A stretch of DNA of 64,000 nt from contig CAVWRA010000004.1 in the NCBI GenBank assembly GCA_963757265.1, positions 434,001-498,000 of the forward strand. The letters are read 5' to 3'. Under the pieces are notes generated by a model. The model was given only the letters and a program-made list of their open reading frames with translations, was not told the origin of the DNA and did no database searches. Positions 37,342-44,392 of the stretch are shown one piece after another (the stretch's first letter is position 1; the number at the start of each line of letters is the position of its first letter). The DNA is from CAIVVT01 sp963757265. Its GTDB lineage: Bacteria; Acidobacteriota; Terriglobia; Bryobacterales; Bryobacteraceae. The position numbers were made by a program, and so were the translations under genes.

Positions 37342-38328
37342 ATGCTCCAATCTCTTTTCGGAAATCCGCCAGCGCAGCCGGAACCGGCCCTCGACACTGC
37401 CGCCAGCCCGCCCTTGAGTCTGCTGGAGCGGTTGAAGCAGGGCATTCAGAAGACCCGCGCCGGGCTGGTCGACAAGGTCGAGAACGTCCTCCAGGGCCGC
37501 AAGGAAATCGACGCCGAGCTGCTCGAGGAGCTCGAATCCACTCTGATCGCGGCCGACATCGGCGTCGGCACTGCGAGCGAGATTCTCGAAAGCATCCGCC
37601 AGCGGGTGGATCGCAAGCTGGTGGATGATCCGGCCCAGTTGCGGGGCCTGATCCGGGAGCATCTGCTAGGCGTGCTCGAAGGCTCGGAAAAGCCCTTCCA
37701 GTTCGCCGCGGAACCGCCCACCGTGATTCTGCTGGTGGGCGTCAACGGTTCGGGCAAAACCACCACCGCCGGCAAGCTCGCCGCGCGTTTCAAAAGCGCC
37801 GGCAAGAGCGTCCTGCTGTGCGCCGCCGACACCTTCCGCGCCGCTGCCATCGAACAGCTCCAGGTGTGGGGCGGGCGCACGGCCACCGAAGTCATCGCCC
37901 AGGGCCAGGGCGCCGACCCGAGCGCCGTCGTTTTCGACGCCATCCACGCCGCGCGGGCGCGCCGGACCGACGTCCTGCTGGCCGACACCGCCGGCCGGCT
38001 GCACACCAAGGACAATCTCATGGCCGAGCTGGAAAAGATGCGCCGCACCGCCGGGCGCGTCATCCCCGGCGCGCCGCACGAAGTATGGCTCGTCATGGAC
38101 GCCACCACCGGTCAGAACGGTCTCGAACAGGCCCGCAAATTCACCGCCTCGGCGGGCGTCACCGGCCTGATTCTCACCAAGCTCGACGGCACGGCCAAGG
38201 GCGGCATCCTCGTCGCCATCACGCGCGAGCTCAACCTGCCCATCCGCTTCATCGGCGTCGGCGAGCAGGCCGACGACCTGTTGCCGTTCGACCCCGAGCG
38301 CTTCATCGCCTCGTTGTTTGAAACATGA
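37342..38328 (+). CDS. ftsY: Signal recognition particle receptor FtsY
   Basis: The membrane-associated GTPase receives SRP-ribosome complexes for co-translational insertion of membrane proteins. The 328-residue protein contains the N domain four-helix bundle (about 25-105) and the G domain: P-loop GVNGSGKTTTAGKLA (about 133-147), DTFRAAAIEQLQ, DTAGRLHTKDNLMAEL, TKLDGTAKGG and the closing GVGEQADDLLPFDPERF. The N-terminal acidic A domain of E. coli FtsY is absent, as in many bacteria. ribD begins 23 bases downstream, so the two may share a transcript; TTGAATCATG occurs twice in that short gap. Confidence 0.95.
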   Translation: MLQSLFGNPPAQPEPALDTAASPPLSLLERLKQGIQKTRAGLVDKVENVLQGRKEIDAELLEELESTLIAADIGVGTASEILESIRQRVDRKLVDDPAQLRGLIREHLLGVLEGSEKPFQFAAEPPTVILLVGVNGSGKTTTAGKLAARFKSAGKSVLLCAADTFRAAAIEQLQVWGGRTATEVIAQGQGADPSAVVFDAIHAARARRTDVLLADTAGRLHTKDNLMAELEKMRRTAGRVIPGAPHEVWLVMDATTGQNGLEQARKFTASAGVTGLILTKLDGTAKGGILVAITRELNLPIRFIGVGEQADDLLPFDPERFIASLFET

Positions 38329-38351
38329 TATTGAATCATGTGGTTTGAATC

Positions 38352-39483
38352 ATGAACTCCCACTACCTGGCCGCCGCCCTCGAACTGGCCCGGCAGGGCC
38401 TGGGGCGCACGTCGCCCAACCCGAATGTGGGCGCCATCCTGGTCCGCGACGGCGAAATCGCCGGGCGCGGTTTCCACGCCTGGACGGACGCCCGGCACGC
38501 CGAAATCGTCGCTCTGGATGAAGCCGGCGAGCGCGCCCGCGGCGCGACGCTGTACATCAATCTCGAACCGTGTTCCCACCAGGGCCGCACCGGGCCCTGC
38601 GCGGCCGCTCTGGTCCGGGCCGGCGTGGCGCGCGTCGTGGCGATTCACCAGGACCCCAATCCGCTGGTCGCGGGACGCGGTTTCGAGATGCTGCGAGCGG
38701 GCGGCGTGGAGGTCCAGATCGACCCTTCGCTGGCGGCGGAAGCCGAGGCGTTGAATCGCCCTTTTTTCCACTTCATGCGCACCGGCCGCCCGCTGGTCAC
38801 GCTCAAATCGGCGCTCACGCTGGACGGCAAAATCGCCGCGCCCGAGGACAACTCGGGCTGGATCACTTCGGAAAAAGCGCGTGCTCACGTGCAGCAGATG
38901 CGCCACCTGCACGACGCGATCCTGACCGGCATCGGCACCGTCTTGGCCGACGACTGCCTGCTCACCGACCGCAGCGGCCTGGAGCGCTCGCGCCCGCTGC
39001 TGCGCATCGTGCTGGACTCGCTGTTGCGCCTGCCGCCGCAATCGCGCATGGTGGAGAGCTGCCGCAGCGACGTGCTCGCCGTCGTGCACTTCGGTCGCCC
39101 CGGCCGCGCGTCGAAGACTCCTGGAGGAGCGCGGCGTCGAAGTGCTGGTGGCGGACCAGCCCGGCGGCCAGACCGACATGCACGCCGTGGTGCGGACGCT
39201 CGCCGAACGCAAGGTCCTCTCGTTGATGATCGAGGCCGGCAGCAAAGTGAACTGGGCCGCGCTGGAGGGCGGCGTCGCCGACCGCATTTACTTTTACTAC
39301 GCGCCCAAGATCCTGGGCGGGCTGCAATCGCTGCCGGTCGCCGGCGGCATCGGCCGCCGGCGCCGCGTGGACGCCATCCGTCTGCGCGACCTGAGCCTGC
39401 ACCTTATCTCGCCTGACGAGTTTGCCGTCGAAGCCACGGTCGTCCGCGCCCAGCCCGACGCCGCACCCGAGCCGCACGCCTGA
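38352..39483 (+). CDS. ribD: Riboflavin deaminase/reductase RibD, frameshifted
   Basis: Bifunctional enzyme of steps 2 and 3 of riboflavin synthesis. The N-terminal deaminase has the zinc site HAE (H49, E51) and PCSHQGRTGPC (C74, C83), and the reductase domain begins with GRPLVTLKSALTLDGKIA. The first frame is sound to about 39080. From there the true sequence continues one base later (CTSVAPAARRRLLEERGVEVL) and runs to the stop at 39483, ending with FYYAPKILGG, as expected. The original frame instead reads Arg/Gly-rich residues to a stop at 39416. A single extra base near 39084 explains this. As ribD is normally essential, an error in the sequence is a real possibility. ribE is separated from it by an accessory islet. 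Confidence 0.85.
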
Positions 39484-39726
39484 CCGGGCCGGCCTGGGGA
39501 CGGCGGACAGTAGGTTTGAAGGGCCCAAACCATTTCCAGGATGCGTCTTCCAGCGGTGTGCTACGTCGGCGTTTTGGGTGTTCTAAGGACACACGCGTGG
39601 GGATCGGCGGCCAAATGCCGATTTGCGCAGACCGGTCCGGATAGGCGCTCGCCGTCTCATCCGAACGCGGCTTTAGCCGTTATGGCACCGATCACAACGT
39701 GGTGATATCCTCACTTGAGAACTTCG

Positions 39727-40737
39727 ATGAACATCGACTCTCAGGACCGTATTCTGCTAACTGGCGCTGGCTTCACAAAGAATTTCGGTGGGCCACTTGC
39801 CAAAGAGCTGTGGAGTATCATTTTCAGTGATCCGATTCTGGACCAAGCTCCCGACGTACGCGCCATTCTGCTGAAAGACTTCGATTTTGAGTCTGCGTAT
39901 AACGTCGTCATGCACGGAGCGAGGTTGCCTTTCGAGACCGAGGACGGCGAAGCGGACTGGGACCTCCAACGCAAGGCGCTCGGGAGGGCGGTGAATGACG
40001 CGTATGAGTACATTGACTTGAAGGTTCGCGAGTTCTCGTTCCGGAGGGATGCGCCCTATCCCGTGAACATATACAAGGTCCAGGAGTTCATTTCGGCATT
40101 TGCAGGAGACTCGAATAAGCCGGGCTATTTCTTTACGCTGAATCAAGATCTTTTTATTGAGCGCCATTATTATAATGGGCGGCGGCCAACCCTGCCCGGC
40201 ATCGCTCATCGCCCAAGTTGGTTTACCGCAGATGATTCCCAACCACTAGCGGACGAACGGTGTGTCATCCAAGACCCGCCAGGTGGCATCCCCTTCCATC
40301 CGGGCGACTCGCCATTCTACTATCTGAAGCTCCATGGCTCTTGTAACTGGTACACCGCTGACCGCGAAACAATGGTGATAGGCGATTCAAAGCAACACCA
40401 AATTGCCGCACAGCCTATCTTAGCCGCCTATCTTGATGTTTTCAGATCTGTACTGAGCGGCGCTGACCGGCGGTTGCTTTGTGTAGGATATAGTTTCTCA
40501 GATGACCACATTAACTTAGCGATCAAAGAGGGTATCCAAACCGGCTTACGGGTGTATGTGCTCTCTCCAGAGTCACCAGACGGCCTAGCCGCGCGATTAA
40601 AGCAACAACAGGAGATAGGTGCGATCATTTGGCGTGGGCTGGCTGGGTATTATCAGTACGATTTTAAGACTCTGTTTCCGGCAGACCAGAGCATCACGGC
40701 CGAGTGGAAGATGCTTCAAAGCCGATTTTTCGCATGA
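39727..40737 (+). CDS. SIR2-like domain protein (possible NADase defence effector)
   Basis: The ATG at 39727 gives 336 residues; a TTG at 39715 is the alternative. Sirtuin-fold motifs are LLTGAGFTKNFGGP (NAD-binding loop, about 11-23), FFTLNQDLF (N139, D141), LKLHGSCNW (H203, catalytic His position) and CVGYSFSDDHIN (about 252-263). These match the SIR2_2 group, common among phage-defence NADases rather than protein deacetylases. No zinc-ribbon cysteine quartet is seen, which also argues against a deacetylase. The gene has lower GC than its neighbours and stands alone between ribD and a HicBA pair. No Argonaute, HerA or TIR partner is present, so a defence role is inference. Confidence 0.75.
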   Translation: MNIDSQDRILLTGAGFTKNFGGPLAKELWSIIFSDPILDQAPDVRAILLKDFDFESAYNVVMHGARLPFETEDGEADWDLQRKALGRAVNDAYEYIDLKVREFSFRRDAPYPVNIYKVQEFISAFAGDSNKPGYFFTLNQDLFIERHYYNGRRPTLPGIAHRPSWFTADDSQPLADERCVIQDPPGGIPFHPGDSPFYYLKLHGSCNWYTADRETMVIGDSKQHQIAAQPILAAYLDVFRSVLSGADRRLLCVGYSFSDDHINLAIKEGIQTGLRVYVLSPESPDGLAARLKQQQEIGAIIWRGLAGYYQYDFKTLFPADQSITAEWKMLQSRFFA

Positions 40738-40946
40738 GAAGCGAGCGACCCATGGCCAATTGGCCGGCAACCCAGCGGACGCGTTGTCGGCGACCCGTAG
40801 AAGTGATTGTCTGCGCACACCCACTACCCGCCCGGAGGCTTGTCTCCGCCGCGGCCCACGCCCGCAGTGAAACCAGTCGTCCACAACTGCGTGAGAGGTT
40901 CCCGCCGATTGGCTCTGGATTGCACAGCCGGTGGTAAGCTGTAACT

Positions 40947-41153
40947 GTGAAGCTCACGATTCAGCTCGACCGGGAAGTCGATGGCCGCTGGATTGCCGAG
41001 GTTCCGGAATTGAACGTCCTGCTCTACGGGAATTCGAAGCCGGACGCAATTCAACGCGCCCAGGCGGCTGCGCAGCAGATTCTCCTCGACCGGATTGCCC
41101 GCGCCGAGCTGCCTCCCGATTCAGCGAACGCCACGTTCGACTTTGCCGCATGA
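40947..41153 (+). CDS. hicB: HicB-family antitoxin
   Basis: A 68-residue protein beginning at GTG (40947) with the HicB partial RNase-H-like fold: KLTIQLDREVDGRWIAEVPELNVLLYG, then SKPDAIQRAQAAAQQIL. It lacks the C-terminal DNA-binding domain of larger HicB proteins, so it belongs to the short, toxin-masking type. The stop overlaps the start of the toxin gene (ATGA at 41150-41153), giving the antitoxin-first order hicB-hicA and translational coupling. Confidence 0.8.
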   Translation: MKLTIQLDREVDGRWIAEVPELNVLLYGNSKPDAIQRAQAAAQQILLDRIARAELPPDSANATFDFAA

Positions 41154-41362
41154 GCTCCTGGCCCGCGGCTAAGGCGCGTCGTGTGTTCGCCGTCCTGAAA
41201 CGGATCGGGTGGCGTCACGACCGCACGGTAGGATCCCACAAGATCATGAAAAAGGATGGCTGGCCGGACTATCCGTTCTCGTTCTACGATTCCGAGGAAC
41301 TTGGTCCCGTCATCCTGATGAAGATTTCAAAAAAGACGGGTCTGCAACCCGAAGACCTGTAA
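41150..41362 (+). CDS. hicA: HicA-family mRNA interferase toxin
   Basis: This 70-residue protein has the HicA double-stranded-RNA-binding-like fold: KARRVFAVLKRIGWRHDRTVGSHKIMKKDGWP, with the catalytic histidine in the GSHKI segment. The C-terminus ILMKISKKTGLQPEDL corresponds to the usual 'GTLRSILKQAGL' helix. It should cleave mRNA until bound by HicB. The ATG at 41150 overlaps the hicB stop. The pair sits in the islet between ribD and ribE together with the SIR2-like gene. Confidence 0.82.
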   Translation: MSSWPAAKARRVFAVLKRIGWRHDRTVGSHKIMKKDGWPDYPFSFYDSEELGPVILMKISKKTGLQPEDL

Positions 41363-41542
41363 CGGCGCCTCCCGCTCGGTCGCGCCGGAATCGCTTTAGA
41401 GGCACGTGAGATCTTCCTCTACGTTTCTCAGGCCGGTTGCGGGAAGCCATGTTGCGGCCACACCCCCGGTCGGACTAACCGGGCGTGCGCAGACTTGGAG
41501 CGGGCGGCATGACTGCCGCACACTGGAGGAGTCGAACAACTC

Positions 41543-42427
41543 TTACTGCTTCGGCTCCGGCGGTGGGGGCGGGGCAGGCGCGGCGGTCGCCTCGTCGGAG
41601 CGCACGACCACGCGCTTTTCGATGCGCGGCGCGCGCATGTACATCACGTCCCCGCCAGGAGGCATCATCCCACCCGCATCGCGGCGGTAGAAGAATTCGT
41701 TCTCGCCAGGATGCATCATCCCACCCGCATCGCGGCCGTAGAAGAATACGTCCTTGCCAGGATGCGTTATTCCACCCGGGCCGCCCGGGCCGGCGAAGTG
41801 GCGAGGGGCCTCCTCCCGCATCTTCTGGAGCTTCTGACGCTGCTCGGGCGTGAGCAAGGCGCGAGTGGCGAGCTGATGATCGATCTGGGCCTTTTCGACC
41901 GTGAACTGGGCCGCATTGGCCTCCCGCAGGCTCCTTTCAATCGCCGCCGCGTCGGGATTCTCGGCTTCCAAGAGGCTATGCAGGTCGAGCCGCTTCACCT
42001 CCACGTCGGCCCGGGCCATGATCTCGGTCTTCTGGAAACTCAGCATCTCCTGTTGGATCTTCGTCACCTGCTCGGGCGTGATGCCGAGCTGCTCGCGCAG
42101 CTTGGGGTCGTGAATCGCCCGGCCCAAGCCCATGTCGTGCTCGCCTTCCATGCGCAGCGCCATTCCCCTGACACGACCCATACCCATACCCATGCCTATT
42201 CCCGGCCCCATTTGCATGTCCATGCCGGGACCCATGTCCATATCCATGCCGGGGCCCATTTCCATGTCGGGGCCCTCAGTGGTGCGGACTGTAATCATTG
42301 CGGGACCGCCTCCCGGACCCTGGCCTTCGGGCGGTTCAGGCGCGGGCGTTTGTGAAAACGCCAACGCGGGGACAAGGATCGCCGCCAACAGGAGGGCCGC
42401 GAGTTTCGAGTTCACATTCAGATGCAT
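41543..42427 (-). CDS. Exported Met-rich Spy/CpxP-like protein
   Basis: The ATG at 42427 with GGTGAG/GAAG upstream starts a 294-residue protein with a signal peptide (MHLNVNSKLAALLLAAILVP, cleavage near AFSQ). Residues about 45-90 are low-complexity, built of GPGMDMDMGPGM-type repeats with more than a dozen Met. The middle (about 105-215) is a Spy/CpxP-like helical domain with LREQLGITPEQVTKIQQEM and RALLTPEQRQKLQKM, the paired LTPEQ motifs of periplasmic chaperones and metal sensors. The C-terminus carries tandem segments of the type PGxxxFFYxRDAGGMM. The Met-rich part could bind copper(I) or silver. A role in envelope metal or stress response is inferred. Confidence 0.7.
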   Translation of the reverse strand: MHLNVNSKLAALLLAAILVPALAFSQTPAPEPPEGQGPGGGPAMITVRTTEGPDMEMGPGMDMDMGPGMDMQMGPGIGMGMGMGRVRGMALRMEGEHDMGLGRAIHDPKLREQLGITPEQVTKIQQEMLSFQKTEIMARADVEVKRLDLHSLLEAENPDAAAIERSLREANAAQFTVEKAQIDHQLATRALLTPEQRQKLQKMREEAPRHFAGPGGPGGITHPGKDVFFYGRDAGGMMHPGENEFFYRRDAGGMMPPGGDVMYMRAPRIEKRVVVRSDEATAAPAPPPPPEPKQ

Positions 42428-42831
42428 AGTTCTTCTCACCTTTTCAGATTCGGCCAAGTGCAACGACAGATACAATTCCTGGTCGTGGGAGCCGAGTCGC
42501 GCTCACCACTCCCCCTTCTATTTAACGGCCCAGGAATAAAAGCGTTACGAATTGAGGTGTGAATAAGTGTAAAGGGCGCACCGCGGGCGCCGGCCACTCG
42601 CCCCTCGGGGATAGCAGCAGCAGCTTGACACCCGGGCTACACTCAGAGTGGCCGGGGACTTCCGCGGCCTACCCACGGCGCTTTTTGAAAAACGAATACA
42701 GAGCGAATAACAAATCGAACGATAGCCAATTAAGTCGCTCATTCTAAAAAGAAAAGTTGACAATTGGCTTTGTTCCTCCAAATTACTTTGCGCCGCTCCG
42801 CGGCGCCGTTGCAGACTGGATGGTAGAACGC
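42428..42831. other. Intergenic region with dispersed repeat, between divergent genes
   Basis: 404 bases without a gene, between the Spy-like gene (minus) and ribE (plus). It contains copy B of the 96-base repeat. I looked for an FMN riboswitch ahead of ribE and found no matching conserved helices. A TTGACA at 42757 lies within the repeat and has no convincing -10 at 16-18 bases. Confidence 0.5.
42681..42776. repeat. Dispersed 96-base repeat, copy B
   Basis: Second copy of the element at 21731-21826, equal length, ending in the identical CAATTGGCTTTGTTCC. It lies 55 bases before the ribE start, at the right edge of the accessory islet that separates ribD from ribE. Confidence 0.7.
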
Positions 42832-43476
42832 ATGTTCACCGGCATCATCGAAGAACTGGGGACCGTCGATCGGCTGGAGCCCCGCGCCACCGGCAGCCGG
42901 CTGAGTGTCCGCGCTCCTCTCGTCGCGGAGGGTTTGCGCGCCGGCGACAGCGTCTCGGTGAACGGCGTTTGCCTGACGGTTGTCGATCCGCAAAAGGCTG
43001 CCTTCGGCGCCGACGTTGCGCCGGAGACGCTACTCCGCTCGAGCCTGGGCGCACTGCGGCCGGGCAGTCTGGTCAATCTCGAACGCGCTTGCCAGGCCGG
43101 CGCACGCCTCGGCGGCCACATCGTTCAGGGTCACGTGGACGGCACCGGTGAGGTGATTTCTCTCGATCCCCTGGGTGGCGAAAACTACTGGCTGCGGGTG
43201 TCGGTCCCGCCCGAGCTCGACCGCTACTTCGTCTACAAAGGCTCGGTGGCGATTGACGGCATCAGCCTTACCGTGGCCGAGATCGAGGGCGGCTTGCTGA
43301 GCGTCACCGTAATCCCGCACACCTGGGCCCACACGAATCTGCGCTCCCGCCGCCCGGGCGATCTGGTCAACCTCGAAACCGACGTGCTGGCCAAGTACGT
43401 CGAGAAGATGCTCGGCGCTCTGGACCTGAAGCGTCCGGGGCTCACCGAAGCGCACCTGCGCGAGCAAGGCTTCTGA
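42832..43476 (+). CDS. ribE: Riboflavin synthase alpha subunit
   Basis: Dismutates two 6,7-dimethyl-8-ribityllumazine to riboflavin plus the pyrimidinedione. The protein opens with the invariant MFTGIIEELG, so the ATG at 42832 is certain although the frame is open from 42757. The 214 residues contain two lumazine-binding barrels: the first with VSVNGVCLTVV, the second starting at GGHIVQGHVDGTG and containing SVAIDGISLTV. A C-terminal trimerisation helix (NLETDVLAKYVEKML) follows. Length and motifs are complete. It is 3.3 kb from ribD, with unrelated accessory genes in between. Confidence 0.95.
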   Translation: MFTGIIEELGTVDRLEPRATGSRLSVRAPLVAEGLRAGDSVSVNGVCLTVVDPQKAAFGADVAPETLLRSSLGALRPGSLVNLERACQAGARLGGHIVQGHVDGTGEVISLDPLGGENYWLRVSVPPELDRYFVYKGSVAIDGISLTVAEIEGGLLSVTVIPHTWAHTNLRSRRPGDLVNLETDVLAKYVEKMLGALDLKRPGLTEAHLREQGF

Positions 43477-43568
43477 GCCGCCTTGGGCAATGGCAAACTG
43501 GAAGATGCAGGAGTCGCGTGTCCCGGCTCGGACCGAGCGGCTGGGCGGCGCACAGTTCGGGAGGCCAT

Positions 43569-44114
43569 ATGATCGGTATTCAGAGTTTCAGGCAGGGACT
43601 GCGGCACGGCGCGGTGGTGTTGCTGATCGCGAGCCTGGCGGCGTGCACCGGCGCGTACGGGCAATCGGCCAGGCCGGCTTCCCCACCGGCCGCCCAGGAG
43701 CGTCCGCCGTACAACGCCGACGCCGACGCGAAGAAGGACCTGGCCGCGGCGCAAGCGCGCGCCTGCGCGGCCAGAAAGGACGTGATGGTGATCTTCGGAG
43801 CCAACTGGTGCGGAGACTGCATCGTGCTGCACCGCTTGCTGGACGAGCCAGATACTCACGCCTACGTGCGGGCGCACTTCGAGATCGTCAGCGTCGACGT
43901 GGGCCGCTGGGACAAGAACCTGGATCTGGCCGGAAAACTCGGCCTGAACCTGGACAAGGGTATTCCTGCCGCCGCATTCCTGACCCCTGACGGCTCCGCG
44001 ATCGGCAACACCAACCAGGGTGAGCTGGAGGCCTCGCGCAACTATCACTCCGATATGATCCTGCGTTTCCTGCGCGCAGTGGCGGAACATCACAAGATCA
44101 CGCGGCCGCAATAG
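43569..44114 (+). CDS. Thioredoxin-family lipoprotein (WCGDC)
   Basis: GGGAGG just before the ATG at 43569 fixes the start. The 181-residue protein has a lipoprotein signal with the lipobox SLAAC (C26), so it should be anchored to a membrane and face the periplasm. The thioredoxin domain has the active site ANWCGDC (C81, C84). The central cis-Pro segment reads KGIPAAAFL. WCGDC is typical of a thioredoxin subgroup in which the middle acidic residue makes it more reducing. It probably reduces or isomerises envelope disulfides; the partner is unknown. It is followed at 15 bases by the remnant of a phosphate transporter gene. Confidence 0.8.
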   Translation: MIGIQSFRQGLRHGAVVLLIASLAACTGAYGQSARPASPPAAQERPPYNADADAKKDLAAAQARACAARKDVMVIFGANWCGDCIVLHRLLDEPDTHAYVRAHFEIVSVDVGRWDKNLDLAGKLGLNLDKGIPAAAFLTPDGSAIGNTNQGELEASRNYHSDMILRFLRAVAEHHKITRPQ

Positions 44115-44128
44115 GAGTTTCGGGGGAA

Positions 44129-44252
44129 ATGGAAGTACAGGCCCTGCGCAATCTGCTGTTGGCGTGGGTCCTGACTCTGCCCGTGTGTGTTGCTGGGCGC
44201 GGGCATTTTCGCCTTCGGTTTTAACCTCCTGCTTCGCATGGGCGTCCATTAG
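44129..44252 (+). pseudogene. 3' remnant of a PiT-type phosphate transporter gene
   Basis: Only the last ~40 codons are present. The frame from 44129 reads VQALRNLLLAWVLTLPVCV, the penultimate helix typical of Pit permeases. After one frame slip near 44188 it continues as LLGAGIFAFGFNLLLRMGVH and ends in TAG at 44250-44252. Nothing of the rest of the transporter (normally more than 330 residues) lies upstream, where the thioredoxin gene ends at 44114. The piece is therefore both truncated and frameshifted. A short GGCCG/CGGCC hairpin directly after the stop may be its old terminator. Confidence 0.65.
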
Positions 44253-44392
44253 GGCCGTCTGCGGCCGGGTTTGAGCGGCACCAGGCGCCGGGCGCCTTCA
44301 CCAGACTCTTGACCACCAGGGGCGGAGCGTAGACGAACCTTCCGCATCTGATTGGCGCAAGAGCACTGGCCAGGTCAGATCTCGTTTATCGT

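Noticed and set aside
40754..40765. GGCCAATTGGCC palindrome as a HicB operator
   Set aside because: It lies about 180 bases before hicB and just after the SIR2 stop; the short HicB lacks a DNA-binding domain, so there is no reason to link them.
42757..42762. TTGACA as the -35 of a ribE promoter
   Set aside because: No acceptable -10 at 16-18 bases downstream, and the hexamer is inside a repeat whose other copy differs here.
42428..42831. Possible FMN riboswitch before ribE
   Set aside because: I looked for the conserved RFN helices and found none; the region is occupied by the 96-base repeat.
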